Virus record (IMG/VR): IMGVR_UViG_3300022751_000028
Coordinates: 1-39,780 of that record
Strand: one strand, 5' to 3'
From: a virus
Length of the DNA stretch: 39,780 nt
Shown: positions 1 to 7,354 of the stretch, in pieces
Position numbering within the stretch: the first letter of the stretch is position 1
Layout of the letters: every line of letters starts with the position of its first letter
Notes under the pieces: generated by a model
Seen by the model: only the letters and a program-made list of their open reading frames with translations
Told to the model about the DNA's origin: nothing
Databases searched by the model: none
Translations under genes and position numbers: made by a program

Positions 1-120
1 CTTATGGATCATTATAACAAAAACGCAGGTATTCAGCCTATCGAAGAATACAGGAAAGATATTAGAGCGATCAAAGAAGAATATAGCTTATTGATGTCTC
101 AAGAGAATAGTGTACAATAA
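1..120 (+). CDS. 3' end of the small hypothetical gene at 39551-39757 (partial)
   Basis: This is the C-terminal 39 residues of the 68-aa protein whose complete copy lies at the right end, read across the circular join. The stop is TAA at 118-120. It differs from the complete copy by one residue (Asn for Ser in the D-H-Y-x-K-N stretch). It is not a separate gene and should be merged when the genome is circularised. Confidence 0.85.
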   Translation, partial: LMDHYNKNAGIQPIEEYRKDIRAIKEEYSLLMSQENSVQ

Positions 121-143
121 AGCCGAGTTTTAAACCAATTGGA
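1..143. repeat. Terminal direct repeat (left copy; right copy 39638-39780)
   Basis: Bases 1-143 match 39638-39780 except at positions 12, 15 and 17 of the repeat. Two differences are silent in the overlapping gene (CAT/CAC, TAT/TAC) and one gives Asn instead of Ser. The repeat means the sequence closes on itself, giving a unit of about 39,637 bp. It could be an assembly overlap from a circular or permuted genome, or a true terminal redundancy. The near-silent mismatches look like strain variation rather than sequencing noise. Confidence 0.9.
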
Positions 144-150
144 GATTACT

Positions 151-567
151 ATGAAAACACTAGAAGAACTGAATTCATTGAGTAAGGCAGACCTGAAGAA
201 GTATGCTTTTGAAGACCTAGCCCTTGAACTTAAAGGCAACCTATCAGAAGAAACTCTGATCGAGCGTATCGTTGAGAAGCAGGACGAGCTGAAAGCACAA
301 GCTGCTCGTGAACTTGACCCGGGCTTTAAATCCCAGCAAGGCGTAGCTGAACCTAAGCCAGAACCAGTAGCTGTAACGAAAGAAAGCAAATCAGCAGGCG
401 CTGAGCTGGAAGACGCCCTTGAAAAGCAAATTGGTAAGGGTCTTGGTTTTGAGCATGATGGTGTGGCTTATACCATTTCATATCGTGGTCAGTTCATTTC
501 CGGTAACCTGAGCGTCCCTAAAGACATCGTAGTCCGTCAAGCGGATGTGATGTTAAACCGCCGTTAA
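151..567 (+). CDS. Hypothetical protein, 138 aa
   Basis: The start is the ATG at 151, preceded by TTGGAGATTACT; the longer frame from a TTG at 139 would include the ribosome binding site. The N-terminal 55 residues are predicted helical and highly charged (KTLEELNSLSKADLKKYAFE). A Pro/Glu/Lys linker follows at about 60-90, then a compact C-terminal part (about 95-138) with GVAYTISYRGQFISG. It is the first of four tightly overlapping genes ahead of the packaging genes. No family was recognised; a virion or assembly role is possible from position only. Confidence 0.8.
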   Translation: MKTLEELNSLSKADLKKYAFEDLALELKGNLSEETLIERIVEKQDELKAQAARELDPGFKSQQGVAEPKPEPVAVTKESKSAGAELEDALEKQIGKGLGFEHDGVAYTISYRGQFISGNLSVPKDIVVRQADVMLNRR

Positions 568-710
568 TGTTTAATGTTACCATAAATATCAAAGGTAGCC
601 GGAGCAATTCGGTTACTTTTACCTTAACTGAGGCACAAGCTAGCGACCCTTCTCAGCTCTACACCATCATTAACTCATACCTTACGGTACTAAATGCCCA
701 AGTTATATGA
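567..710 (+). CDS. Small hypothetical protein, 47 aa
   Basis: A 48-codon frame starts on a TAATG overlap with the previous stop and ends 17 bp inside the next gene. The product begins MFNVTINIKGSRSNSV and contains SDPSQLYTIINSYLTVL. The alternating hydrophobic pattern suggests beta strands followed by a helix. Its fit into an otherwise empty 126-bp gap with coupled start and stop supports it as real. Function is unknown. Confidence 0.65.
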   Translation: MFNVTINIKGSRSNSVTFTLTEAQASDPSQLYTIINSYLTVLNAQVI

Positions 711-903
711 ATTTCAGGTATCATTAAGTGGGGAAACAGTAGAGTTTGGCCTCTCGAGTACAGATACGGGTAACGCATCACGTCTTTACAGAATGTTTAA
801 TTTACAGATAGATGCGTTATATAACTACCAAGAAATTAATTTACAATTCGTGTATAATGATTATGATGCAGTATACAACGGTCTAGATAGGGTAATTGTT
901 TAA
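694..903 (+). CDS. Hypothetical protein, 69 aa
   Basis: Starts at ATG 694 inside the end of the preceding 47-aa gene and ends with TAATG overlapping the next start at 903. The product is acidic and rich in Tyr and Asn (YNYQEINLQFVYNDYDAVYN), with probable beta structure. No family was recognised. The overlaps on both sides place it in one transcription unit with its neighbours. Confidence 0.75.
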   Translation: MPKLYEFQVSLSGETVEFGLSSTDTGNASRLYRMFNLQIDALYNYQEINLQFVYNDYDAVYNGLDRVIV

Positions 904-1322
904 TGGCAAACGTTCAGATATCAACTTTGGGTTCACAGATTAAGTCAGCCTATGAGTCTCAGCCCAATACAAACGCCTTTACTACTGCCGAGAAGACAAA
1001 ACTAGCCGGATTAACGACAAGCTATGTCATTGGATTGAGATCTTCACCTGTCACTGGCGCTACAGTTACTGTACCTTCCACTGTTTATGATATTTATAAC
1101 CTTATCCTTACACCAGCCGGAACACTTGCAACGCTAACGATTACGTTCCCAACAACAAACCTGCGCGACTGGCAGACAATCAAGATTAACTCAACTCAGG
1201 CAGTCACAGCTTTGACGATGAACGGCGGAACAATTAACGCAGCTGCTACATCCCTGACAGCTAACTCACCATTGGCATGGACATATAATCCTGAAAACAC
1301 CACATGGTACAGAACAACCTAG
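903..1322 (+). CDS. Probable minor structural or fibre-like protein, 139 aa
   Basis: Residues 10-38 hold the pattern QIKSAYESQPNTNAFTTAEK followed by KTKLAGL, a short helical motif often found at the start of phage tail-fibre and baseplate proteins. The rest is Thr/Ala/Asn-rich with alternating hydrophobics, as in beta-rich virion proteins, and ends in TWYRTT. Its location directly before the promoter of the packaging genes is unusual for a fibre. Structural function is inferred from composition only. Confidence 0.7.
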   Translation: MANVQISTLGSQIKSAYESQPNTNAFTTAEKTKLAGLTTSYVIGLRSSPVTGATVTVPSTVYDIYNLILTPAGTLATLTITFPTTNLRDWQTIKINSTQAVTALTMNGGTINAAATSLTANSPLAWTYNPENTTWYRTT

Positions 1323-1347
1323 ACAATCCCAAATAACATGTTATAAT
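1320..1347 (+). promoter_or_regulatory. Strong sigma70-type promoter for the packaging/late genes
   Basis: TAGACA (1320-1325), a 16-nt spacer, then a perfect TATAAT (1342-1347). Transcription would begin near 1354, which is also where the AGGAG ribosome binding site (1353-1357) of the next gene lies. The 5' leader would therefore be extremely short. The -35 overlaps the stop codon of the preceding gene. Confidence 0.7.
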
Positions 1348-1366
1348 CAATCAGGAGCCGAACCCG

Positions 1367-1621
1367 ATGTCAATTACACAACCTTTTAAAGAACAGCAAG
1401 ACGCTTACTTTATGAAAGCGATACACGATTCACTCAAACAAGAGATAAATCGGTATGCTGAAATAGAGATTAAGGCTGCCCAAGATCGTATAGACCGCGC
1501 TGTTAGGGACGCATTGGCTGAGATTTCGTTGAGATTATTGAAGAGATACTCTATTATGACAGATAGAGAGAATCTAGTAATTACAGTATTGAATGGAAAA
1601 GACAGTGACCTTCAACTATAA
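1367..1621 (+). CDS. Hypothetical coiled-coil protein, 84 aa
   Basis: ATG at 1367 follows an AGGAG motif at good spacing and is the first gene after the strong promoter. The product is mostly helical with heptad-like charged repeats (QEINRYAEIEIKAAQDRIDR). It could be a small assembly or regulatory protein of the packaging module. No family was recognised. Its last 29 bases overlap the next gene in another frame. Confidence 0.75.
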   Translation: MSITQPFKEQQDAYFMKAIHDSLKQEINRYAEIEIKAAQDRIDRAVRDALAEISLRLLKRYSIMTDRENLVITVLNGKDSDLQL

Positions 1622-1808
1622 AAAAGCCGATCGTATCCCAAAGATGATGTATAAGATCCTCACCGATAGCCATGGCAAGCGCGGTGACGTTAAGCTGTTC
1701 AAAGGGTTGTTACCACCAGGATGGGATATCCTGACAGAGCCTAAGTTCGAGCAATTGAAGGCAGAAGCAGAATATAAGATCGAGAACGCGGAGACACTGG
1801 ATGCGTAA
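1593..1808 (+). CDS. Hypothetical protein, 71 aa
   Basis: The ATG at 1593 lies inside the end of the preceding gene. The product is basic at the N terminus (TVTFNYKKADRIPKMMYKIL) and carries KLFKGLLPPGWDILTEPKFE, then an acidic helix. It ends 8 bp inside the next small gene. No family was recognised; it belongs to the short run of genes between the late promoter and the terminase. Confidence 0.7.
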   Translation: MEKTVTFNYKKADRIPKMMYKILTDSHGKRGDVKLFKGLLPPGWDILTEPKFEQLKAEAEYKIENAETLDA

Positions 1809-1962
1809 CCTACTAAGGCGCTTGATGGGCAAGAAGCCTGTATATCGGGTTAAGGCTGGATGGCAACCTTACGAGTTAAGAAATATTCATAAAGAATCTG
1901 GACGTGAATTTAGATATATTCCAGTATTCCATAAACCTTACCATCCGGCAAAATACTACTAA
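1801..1962 (+). CDS. Small basic protein, 53 aa
   Basis: The 54-codon frame starts at ATG 1801, overlapping the previous stop by 8 bases, and ends with TAA at 1960-1962. The product is strongly basic (MRNLLRRLMGKKPVYRVKAG) and rich in aromatic residues near the end (FHKPYHPAKYY). Nucleic-acid binding is possible from charge, but no family was recognised. Confidence 0.6.
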   Translation: MRNLLRRLMGKKPVYRVKAGWQPYELRNIHKESGREFRYIPVFHKPYHPAKYY

Positions 1963-1982
1963 ATAACTATAGAAAGATAAAA

Positions 1983-2387
1983 ATGGCAGGCGGTAGACCA
2001 CTTAAGTTTAAAACCCCCGAAGAGCTTCAAGAAAAGATTGACGCTTACTTTGCCACAACTGGAAGACAAGTAGACAAAGATGGTAACGAGTATTTTGAAC
2101 CCATTACCATAACAGGATTAGCTTTAGCATTGGATACAAGCCGTAAAGTATTGGTAGAATACGAAGAAAAGGACGAGTTTAGTAACGCTATAAAAAGAGC
2201 CAAGCTTAGATGCGAGAACTTCGCCGAGAAGATGCTGTATAGTGGAAAGTCACCTGCTGGTTCTATATTTGCCCTGAAGAACTTTAACTGGACTGACAAG
2301 ACTATTACAGAGCATGCCGGAACTATCAACGTAGTAGAGGGGCTGTACAATGCTGTTGCTGGTAAGACAGAGGATATTCCATCATGA
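1983..2387 (+). CDS. terS: Terminase small subunit
   Basis: The 134-aa product begins MAGGRPLKFKTPEELQEKID and carries the helix-turn-helix-like stretch TITGLALALDTSRKVLVEYE at about 42-61. A helical segment (KRAKLRCENFAEKMLYSGKS) and FNWTDKT follow, typical of P22 gp3-like and related small terminase subunits. These subunits recognise the viral DNA and assemble as rings that pass it to the large subunit. The large-subunit gene follows after two tiny genes, which supports the call. The last four bases form an ATGA overlap with the next small gene. Confidence 0.85.
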   Translation: MAGGRPLKFKTPEELQEKIDAYFATTGRQVDKDGNEYFEPITITGLALALDTSRKVLVEYEEKDEFSNAIKRAKLRCENFAEKMLYSGKSPAGSIFALKNFNWTDKTITEHAGTINVVEGLYNAVAGKTEDIPS

Positions 2388-2464
2388 TTAACGTTATAGG
2401 ATTATTATTAATAATAATTACTTTTATTGTCTACGTTCTTTGGGGAGGCCTAAAGAATGATTGA
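2384..2464 (+). CDS. Tiny membrane peptide, 26 aa
   Basis: A 27-codon frame starts by ATGA overlap with the terminase small subunit stop and ends 7 bases inside the next gene. The peptide is one hydrophobic helix (VIGLLLIIITFIVYVLW) followed by GGLKND, so it should span the inner membrane once. Tight coupling on both sides supports it. Function is unknown. Confidence 0.55.
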   Translation: MINVIGLLLIIITFIVYVLWGGLKND

Positions 2465-2619
2465 ATTAAATCGTCATGTAGCTGTGAGAAATTTCAAGTA
2501 TGTTGTTCCAGTTAAAGTTTGGAATACAGAGCACGAGATTAATATATACGGTCAATGGGTGCCAATAGTTAACGAAAATGCCCAAAAAGACGGTGTTATA
2601 CCGATTACGGTAAAGTAAA
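2458..2619 (+). CDS. Small hypothetical protein, 53 aa
   Basis: It starts at ATG 2458 behind GGGGAGG and stops on TAATG, shared with the large terminase start at 2619. The product has short beta-like segments (KYVVPVKVWNTEHEINIYGQ). Its position between the two terminase subunits and the coupled boundaries support it as a gene. No family was recognised. Confidence 0.65.
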
Positions 2620-4118
2620 TGGCAAAATTAGCCGTTCAGCCTAAATACGATGAGCTGGTTAAGTTACTTTCCGACCGTAAATGGAGACTTAACAACCTTT
2701 ACTACATCCAGGACAAGGAAGGATGTAAGGTTAAGTTCAAGCTTAACTCTGCCCAAGAGAAGTTCTATAGCCGCATCTGGTATATCAACTGCATACTCAA
2801 AGCTCGACAGCTTGGGCTTTCCACATTCATTCTGATCTACATCCTTGATGCTGTATTATTCAACCCTAACAAAGCGGCTGGTATTATTGCGCAAGGCCTT
2901 AGCGAGGCGGGCGACCTATTCAAGAACAAGGTCAAGTTCGCATACGATAATCTACCTGATGAGATTAAAGCCATGGTTCCTGCGGTGCAGGATAGCGCGT
3001 CATCTCTAACATTCAAGAACGGCTCCTCGATTAAGGTTGGTACGTCTTTGCGTGGCGGTACATTCCAATACCTCCACGTCTCCGAATACGGTAAGATCGC
3101 CGCCAAATACCCCGAAAAAGCGCGCGAGATCAAGACGGGTGCGCTTAACACGGTTGCAGTCGGACAGCAGATATTCATCGAATCCACGGCTGAAGGGCAG
3201 GAAGGCGAGTTCTATGAGCTATGCCAGCGCGCCCAACAGTTACAGGAGATGGGAACAGAGCTAACCCCGTTAGACCCACGCTTCCATTTCTTCCCGTGGT
3301 ATGAGGATAAGAGCTACACCCTTGACTACAACGTACCTATTGGACCCGACCTTAACCTATATTTCCAAAAGATAGAGGCTGAGGCGAAGATTACCCTGAC
3401 TGATGGGCAGAAGGCTTGGTACTCCAAGAAAAAGCTATCTATGGGTGAGGATATGCTACGGGAATTCCCCAGCACACCAGAGGAAAGCTTCCAGACTTCT
3501 ATTGAGGGTACTTATTTCAACAAGGAGATGGCCTTTCTTCGCAAGGAGGATCGCATTTGTTTTGTACCGCATAACCCTAAGAAGCCCGTCTATACGTTCT
3601 GGGATCTTGGGTTCAACGATGACACAACGATTACCTTTGTGCAGGAGAATGGCGAAGGGTTTGACATCATTGATTATTATGAGAATAACCTAGAGGGATT
3701 GCCTCATTATGCGAACTACCTAAAGTCATTGCCTTACACTTACGCAGAGCATGACTGGCCTCATGACGGTGTAAACACTGACTGGAGTACAGGGGAAAGA
3801 CGTGATGTTGCTGCTGCTAAGCTGGGATTAAAGCCTATTAGATTGATTGAGCGATCCAAAGATTTGCGTGATGACCACGAGGCCGTGCGTAACATGTTGC
3901 CACAATGCAGATTTGATGCTATAAAGTGTGATAAGCTTATTAAACATCTCGGCAGTTACAGGAAAGAATGGAATGATCGTCTCGGCGTATGGAAAGATGC
4001 TCCTCGACATGATGAGCACTCACACGGTGTATCCAGCTTCCGAACATTCGCCACGGGATATAGAAAACGCCCTGCAACTGTTAAAGAACGTTATCAGCCG
4101 GATGACTGGAGTAGTTAA
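2619..4118 (+). CDS. terL: Terminase large subunit (packaging ATPase and nuclease)
   Basis: This 499-aa motor drives DNA into the prohead and cuts it. The N-terminal ATPase shows a terminase-type Walker A (KARQLGLST, 61-69), a Walker B-like YLHVSE (151-156) ending in the catalytic Glu, and a coupling motif FIESTAEG (186-193). The C-terminal RNase H-like nuclease shows FWDLGFNDDT (Asp329), AEHDWPHDG (Asp379) and DEHSHGVSSFR (Asp465), matching three acidic metal ligands. Length is normal for the family. It starts on a TAATG overlap and ends on a TAATG overlap with the portal gene, so packaging motor and portal are translationally coupled. Confidence 0.95.
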   Translation: MAKLAVQPKYDELVKLLSDRKWRLNNLYYIQDKEGCKVKFKLNSAQEKFYSRIWYINCILKARQLGLSTFILIYILDAVLFNPNKAAGIIAQGLSEAGDLFKNKVKFAYDNLPDEIKAMVPAVQDSASSLTFKNGSSIKVGTSLRGGTFQYLHVSEYGKIAAKYPEKAREIKTGALNTVAVGQQIFIESTAEGQEGEFYELCQRAQQLQEMGTELTPLDPRFHFFPWYEDKSYTLDYNVPIGPDLNLYFQKIEAEAKITLTDGQKAWYSKKKLSMGEDMLREFPSTPEESFQTSIEGTYFNKEMAFLRKEDRICFVPHNPKKPVYTFWDLGFNDDTTITFVQENGEGFDIIDYYENNLEGLPHYANYLKSLPYTYAEHDWPHDGVNTDWSTGERRDVAAAKLGLKPIRLIERSKDLRDDHEAVRNMLPQCRFDAIKCDKLIKHLGSYRKEWNDRLGVWKDAPRHDEHSHGVSSFRTFATGYRKRPATVKERYQPDDWSS

Positions 4119-6205
4119 TGAAATCTGACGCTGATATTGCCAAACAATTTAGAAAACATAAATCCGTAACTGATCGCGGATTGTCTGCACAATGGGAAAA
4201 CACCGAGAAGGTTGACCGTTATTACGAAGCTAACTTCTTCGACACAACCAAGGCAGGTCGCCGCCCTGTACAGATCGATAAGGTAAGTCCTTACATTAAT
4301 GCCGTTAATGGTTTTATGATTCAAGTACGTCCTAATGTAGCCTATGCTGCCCGTATCCAGGATGAAGCTAAGCAGGAATTCTATTCAAAGAATGCCAATG
4401 CTATTGCCAAATATCTGCGTAAGAACGCCAAAGCTTCACAGATCGAGACTCAGGCTAACAAAAAGACCCTGATGTATGGTTACTCTGCGACAGAGACAGC
4501 CACCACTTATAATGAGGGTTATGCTACGACTGACGCTAATGGCGAAGTTATTATGGGCGATGTCACCACTGATTGTGGCTGGGATCCGATGGCGCGCCAG
4601 ACCAACCTTCTTGACAGACGCTGGGATTATTACCGTAAGTCTTATTCATTAGAGGACGCTAAGAAGCTCTTCGGTGTTTCAGATGAGGATGACTTCCAGT
4701 CTGCGCCTAAAACACCTGACACTGGCTATGAATACGATCCTGACATTTATCCTTATGACCGTTCAAAGACGGACGAGGGTACGACATATGATTGGGACAG
4801 CAAGACAGACAAGACTGTTTGGGTATATTTCTATTCTTGGACACAGATCGAAGATTTTTACCGCGCCGAGAACCCTTTATTCAAATTAACCAATCCACTG
4901 GCATTAGAAGAAGCTATTCGTTTCCTAGAGGAAATCCGTGTCGAAGCTGAAGATGATGAGGAAATGGCTGAGTTTGATCCGGGTGCTGAGCGTCTGGTGT
5001 TTACCTCGAAGTATAAAGAGCGCTTTGAAGAGGCTTTTGAAGACCTGATTAAAATTTATAAGTTTCAGAAGAAAGTCTATTACAAGGCTGTATTGTCTGG
5101 TGATAAAGTATTCACCTCTTACCGTGCTGCCTGCCAGAAAGCTTACACTGTCCAGTTCATTACTGGTACTTGGTGGGCTAAGTCGCGTATCTGGATTGGT
5201 ATGATCAATCCTATGATGGAGCCTACGCTGTTCTTTAACAAGGCGCTTGAGTCGTTGATGTATACTATTGACGCTAACTCCAAGGGTGGTTTGTTATATG
5301 AGGATGACGCGACAGACGATCCACAACGTTTAGAAGCCAACTATAACAAGACCGACAGTTCCATTAAGCTCCGCCCGGGTGGTTTAGGGAAGGTTCGTGA
5401 GAAGCGTTCTCCGTTCCAGCCTACCGGATATGATCAGATTATCAGCCTTTCGAATCAGGCTATCTCCGATACGATGGGCTTTGACCTTGCTGCTATCCTT
5501 TCAGCCCAAGACCAACAGTCAGGAGTATTGCACCGTCAGCTTGTTAAACAGGTTAAGTCTACCTTAGCTGCTTACTTCGATGCGTTTGAAGCCTATCGTG
5601 AGGAGCATGCGCGTCTAATGTTAGACCTGATGCGTGTCTACTGTGAAAACAATGAAGGTGCTGTGGTTCGTATTCTTGGCCCTGAGAATGCTGCTGAATT
5701 TATTACTATCTCTAAAGAAGCCTTGTTCGTAGAATATGACATTGACATCGTAGAGACACCAGAGACGGATGAAGTCAAAACAGAGCAAGCACAGATCCTT
5801 ATTTCTATGGGTGATAAACTGGCTGCTATTGGTGATACGGCTGGTAAGGCGTTCTATGCCGGGGCACTTAAGGTGCTTCCTCTGGATGCAGAGCAACGCC
5901 AAGAGATGCTGGAAGCCCTCAAGTCAGAAGATCCACGCATTGCACAGGCACAGCAGGTTATTCAACAGCTTCAAAGCCAAATCTCACAGCTTACAGACCA
6001 GCAGGTACGTGCGCTTAACGAAGCTAACCTCAAGCTTATTCAGGCACAGACTTCATATACACAGTCTAACATTGATAAAAATATGGCTGGCGTACAGAAA
6101 ACTGCTGCCGATACCGTTAAAGCCCTTGAAGAATCCGAGACAATCCGTATTGAGAACAAACTTGCCCCATATGCGACTATGGACAAGGTTAGCGTGAGTA
6201 TTTAA
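4118..6205 (+). CDS. Portal protein, P22-like
   Basis: The 695-aa product is close to the length of the P22 portal (about 725 aa). It shows the family pattern around residues 140-185: DCGWDPMARQ, then LLDRRWDYYRKSYSLEDAKK and LFG. The stem and clip region is in the middle (FITGTWWAKSRIWIGMINPM), and residues about 600-690 are a long Gln/Ala-rich coiled coil that may form the barrel or contact ejection proteins. Dodecameric portals form the DNA gate at one capsid vertex and bind the terminase. Starts by TAATG overlap with terL. The annotation rests on motif and context. Confidence 0.9.
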   Translation: MKSDADIAKQFRKHKSVTDRGLSAQWENTEKVDRYYEANFFDTTKAGRRPVQIDKVSPYINAVNGFMIQVRPNVAYAARIQDEAKQEFYSKNANAIAKYLRKNAKASQIETQANKKTLMYGYSATETATTYNEGYATTDANGEVIMGDVTTDCGWDPMARQTNLLDRRWDYYRKSYSLEDAKKLFGVSDEDDFQSAPKTPDTGYEYDPDIYPYDRSKTDEGTTYDWDSKTDKTVWVYFYSWTQIEDFYRAENPLFKLTNPLALEEAIRFLEEIRVEAEDDEEMAEFDPGAERLVFTSKYKERFEEAFEDLIKIYKFQKKVYYKAVLSGDKVFTSYRAACQKAYTVQFITGTWWAKSRIWIGMINPMMEPTLFFNKALESLMYTIDANSKGGLLYEDDATDDPQRLEANYNKTDSSIKLRPGGLGKVREKRSPFQPTGYDQIISLSNQAISDTMGFDLAAILSAQDQQSGVLHRQLVKQVKSTLAAYFDAFEAYREEHARLMLDLMRVYCENNEGAVVRILGPENAAEFITISKEALFVEYDIDIVETPETDEVKTEQAQILISMGDKLAAIGDTAGKAFYAGALKVLPLDAEQRQEMLEALKSEDPRIAQAQQVIQQLQSQISQLTDQQVRALNEANLKLIQAQTSYTQSNIDKNMAGVQKTAADTVKALEESETIRIENKLAPYATMDKVSVSI

Positions 6206-6225
6206 CAACAAAAGGAAGCCGAATA

Positions 6226-7098
6226 ATGAAAACAATTTATGACCAAGTAGAAGAAGAACTGAAAGCCATCGAACAACCGGAAGCGGTTGAAGAAGTGGTC
6301 GAAGAACCTGTTACCGAAGAAGAGCCTGTAGAGGAAAAAACCGAAGAAGTTGAAGAGCCTAAGGTTGAGGAAAAGGTAGAAGAAAAGCCTGACCATGCTG
6401 AGACAGCCCGTCTTCAATGGGAAAACCGTGAGCTTAAGCGTCAACAACGTGAAGCCGCCGAAGCTGCACAGCGCGCAATCGAGGTTGCCAATGCTGAGAA
6501 GCAAAAGACCGAAGACCCAGAGCCTAACAAAGCAGAAGACCGTGAAGAATGGCTGGAGTGGAAGGTTCGTCAGGCTGATAAGGTTATTGCCAGCACACAA
6601 GAGTTCATCCAAAAGGAACAGAAGCAACGTGAACAGCAAGCCCTAATCAATGGCGCTATTCAGGAGTTTCAGTCTTATGAGCAGCGTTTCGCCCTAAAAG
6701 CCCCTGATTATGACGATGCCGCTAAGTTCTTTCAGGACAAGGTTAAGGAAAGTATCTCAACCCTTAATCCACATCTTAACGCAAACCAGATCGCACAGAT
6801 GGCGGCTAACCAGCTTCTTACAATGGGGTCACAGTTCGTTAACCAAGGACTAGACCCTGCTGAAGCTATCTACAACATTGCTAAGCGTCAAGGTTTCACC
6901 AAGGAAGTCAAGCAAGACAATAAACCACAGAAAGCATCCTTAGAGACAATCGAGAAGAACAAGGCTAAATCGCCTAATGGTCTGGGTTCTGCTGGCGGTA
7001 AGTCAAAGGTTACGATTGCCACACTTGAGAAGGCTTCCATCCAAGACATGTATGATTTCTCCGATGAGGAAATCTACAACGCACAATATAAGTCTTAG
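6226..7098 (+). CDS. Scaffolding-like protein
   Basis: A 290-aa, highly charged protein lies between portal and coat, the standard place for a scaffold. Residues 1-60 are almost entirely Glu/Val/Lys/Pro (EEVVEEPVTEEEPVEEKTEE). A long coiled coil (about 65-150) follows, then a helical C-terminal half (DPAEAIYNIAKRQGF) and a C-terminal part with TLEKASIQDMYDFSDEEI. Scaffolds co-assemble with coat protein and leave the prohead. The acidic N terminus and coiled coil fit this, but no diagnostic residue exists. Confidence 0.75.
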   Translation: MKTIYDQVEEELKAIEQPEAVEEVVEEPVTEEEPVEEKTEEVEEPKVEEKVEEKPDHAETARLQWENRELKRQQREAAEAAQRAIEVANAEKQKTEDPEPNKAEDREEWLEWKVRQADKVIASTQEFIQKEQKQREQQALINGAIQEFQSYEQRFALKAPDYDDAAKFFQDKVKESISTLNPHLNANQIAQMAANQLLTMGSQFVNQGLDPAEAIYNIAKRQGFTKEVKQDNKPQKASLETIEKNKAKSPNGLGSAGGKSKVTIATLEKASIQDMYDFSDEEIYNAQYKS

Positions 7099-7117
7099 TC
7101 CTCCCCCTGACTTGTAT

Positions 7118-7151
7118 AAAATCCCCGGGTCAAAAGCTTCGGGGATTTTTT
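7118..7151 (+). terminator. Rho-independent terminator after the scaffold gene
   Basis: A 10-bp perfect stem, AAAATCCCCG (7118-7127) with CGGGGATTTT (7140-7149), closes a 12-nt loop and ends in a run of T. It lies 20 bases after the scaffold stop. It should separate the packaging/portal transcript from the coat transcript. Confidence 0.85.
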
Positions 7152-7156
7152 ATGTG

Positions 7157-7354
7157 TTGCAAATATTCTGATTGTGTAATAGTATCTTCTTATCGGGGTA
7201 TTCCTCAGGCCTGCTCAGGATTTAAACGAGCCGACATGGAGACGTAATCTCCCACTGTCACAACGCTAGCATCGCACTGCATGCCTTCCGAGGGCTTAAT
7301 CGTTCGAGTATCGACAGTTGATCAACTCTTTTCAACTTTCTATTGAGGATACTC
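7157..7354 (+). promoter_or_regulatory. Coat-gene leader with possible promoter and hairpins
   Basis: The region between the terminator and the coat start has no ORF. A possible promoter is TTGCAA (7157-7162), 17 nt, TAGTAT (7180-7185), which has only moderate scores. Downstream, the leader contains the hairpin GGAGA-CGTAA-TCTCC (about 7238-7252), a palindrome GTTGATCAAC near 7317-7326, and a direct repeat of CTCAGG near 7207-7219. The long structured leader may stabilise or regulate the coat mRNA. The ribosome binding site is TGAGGAT before ATG 7355. Confidence 0.5.
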
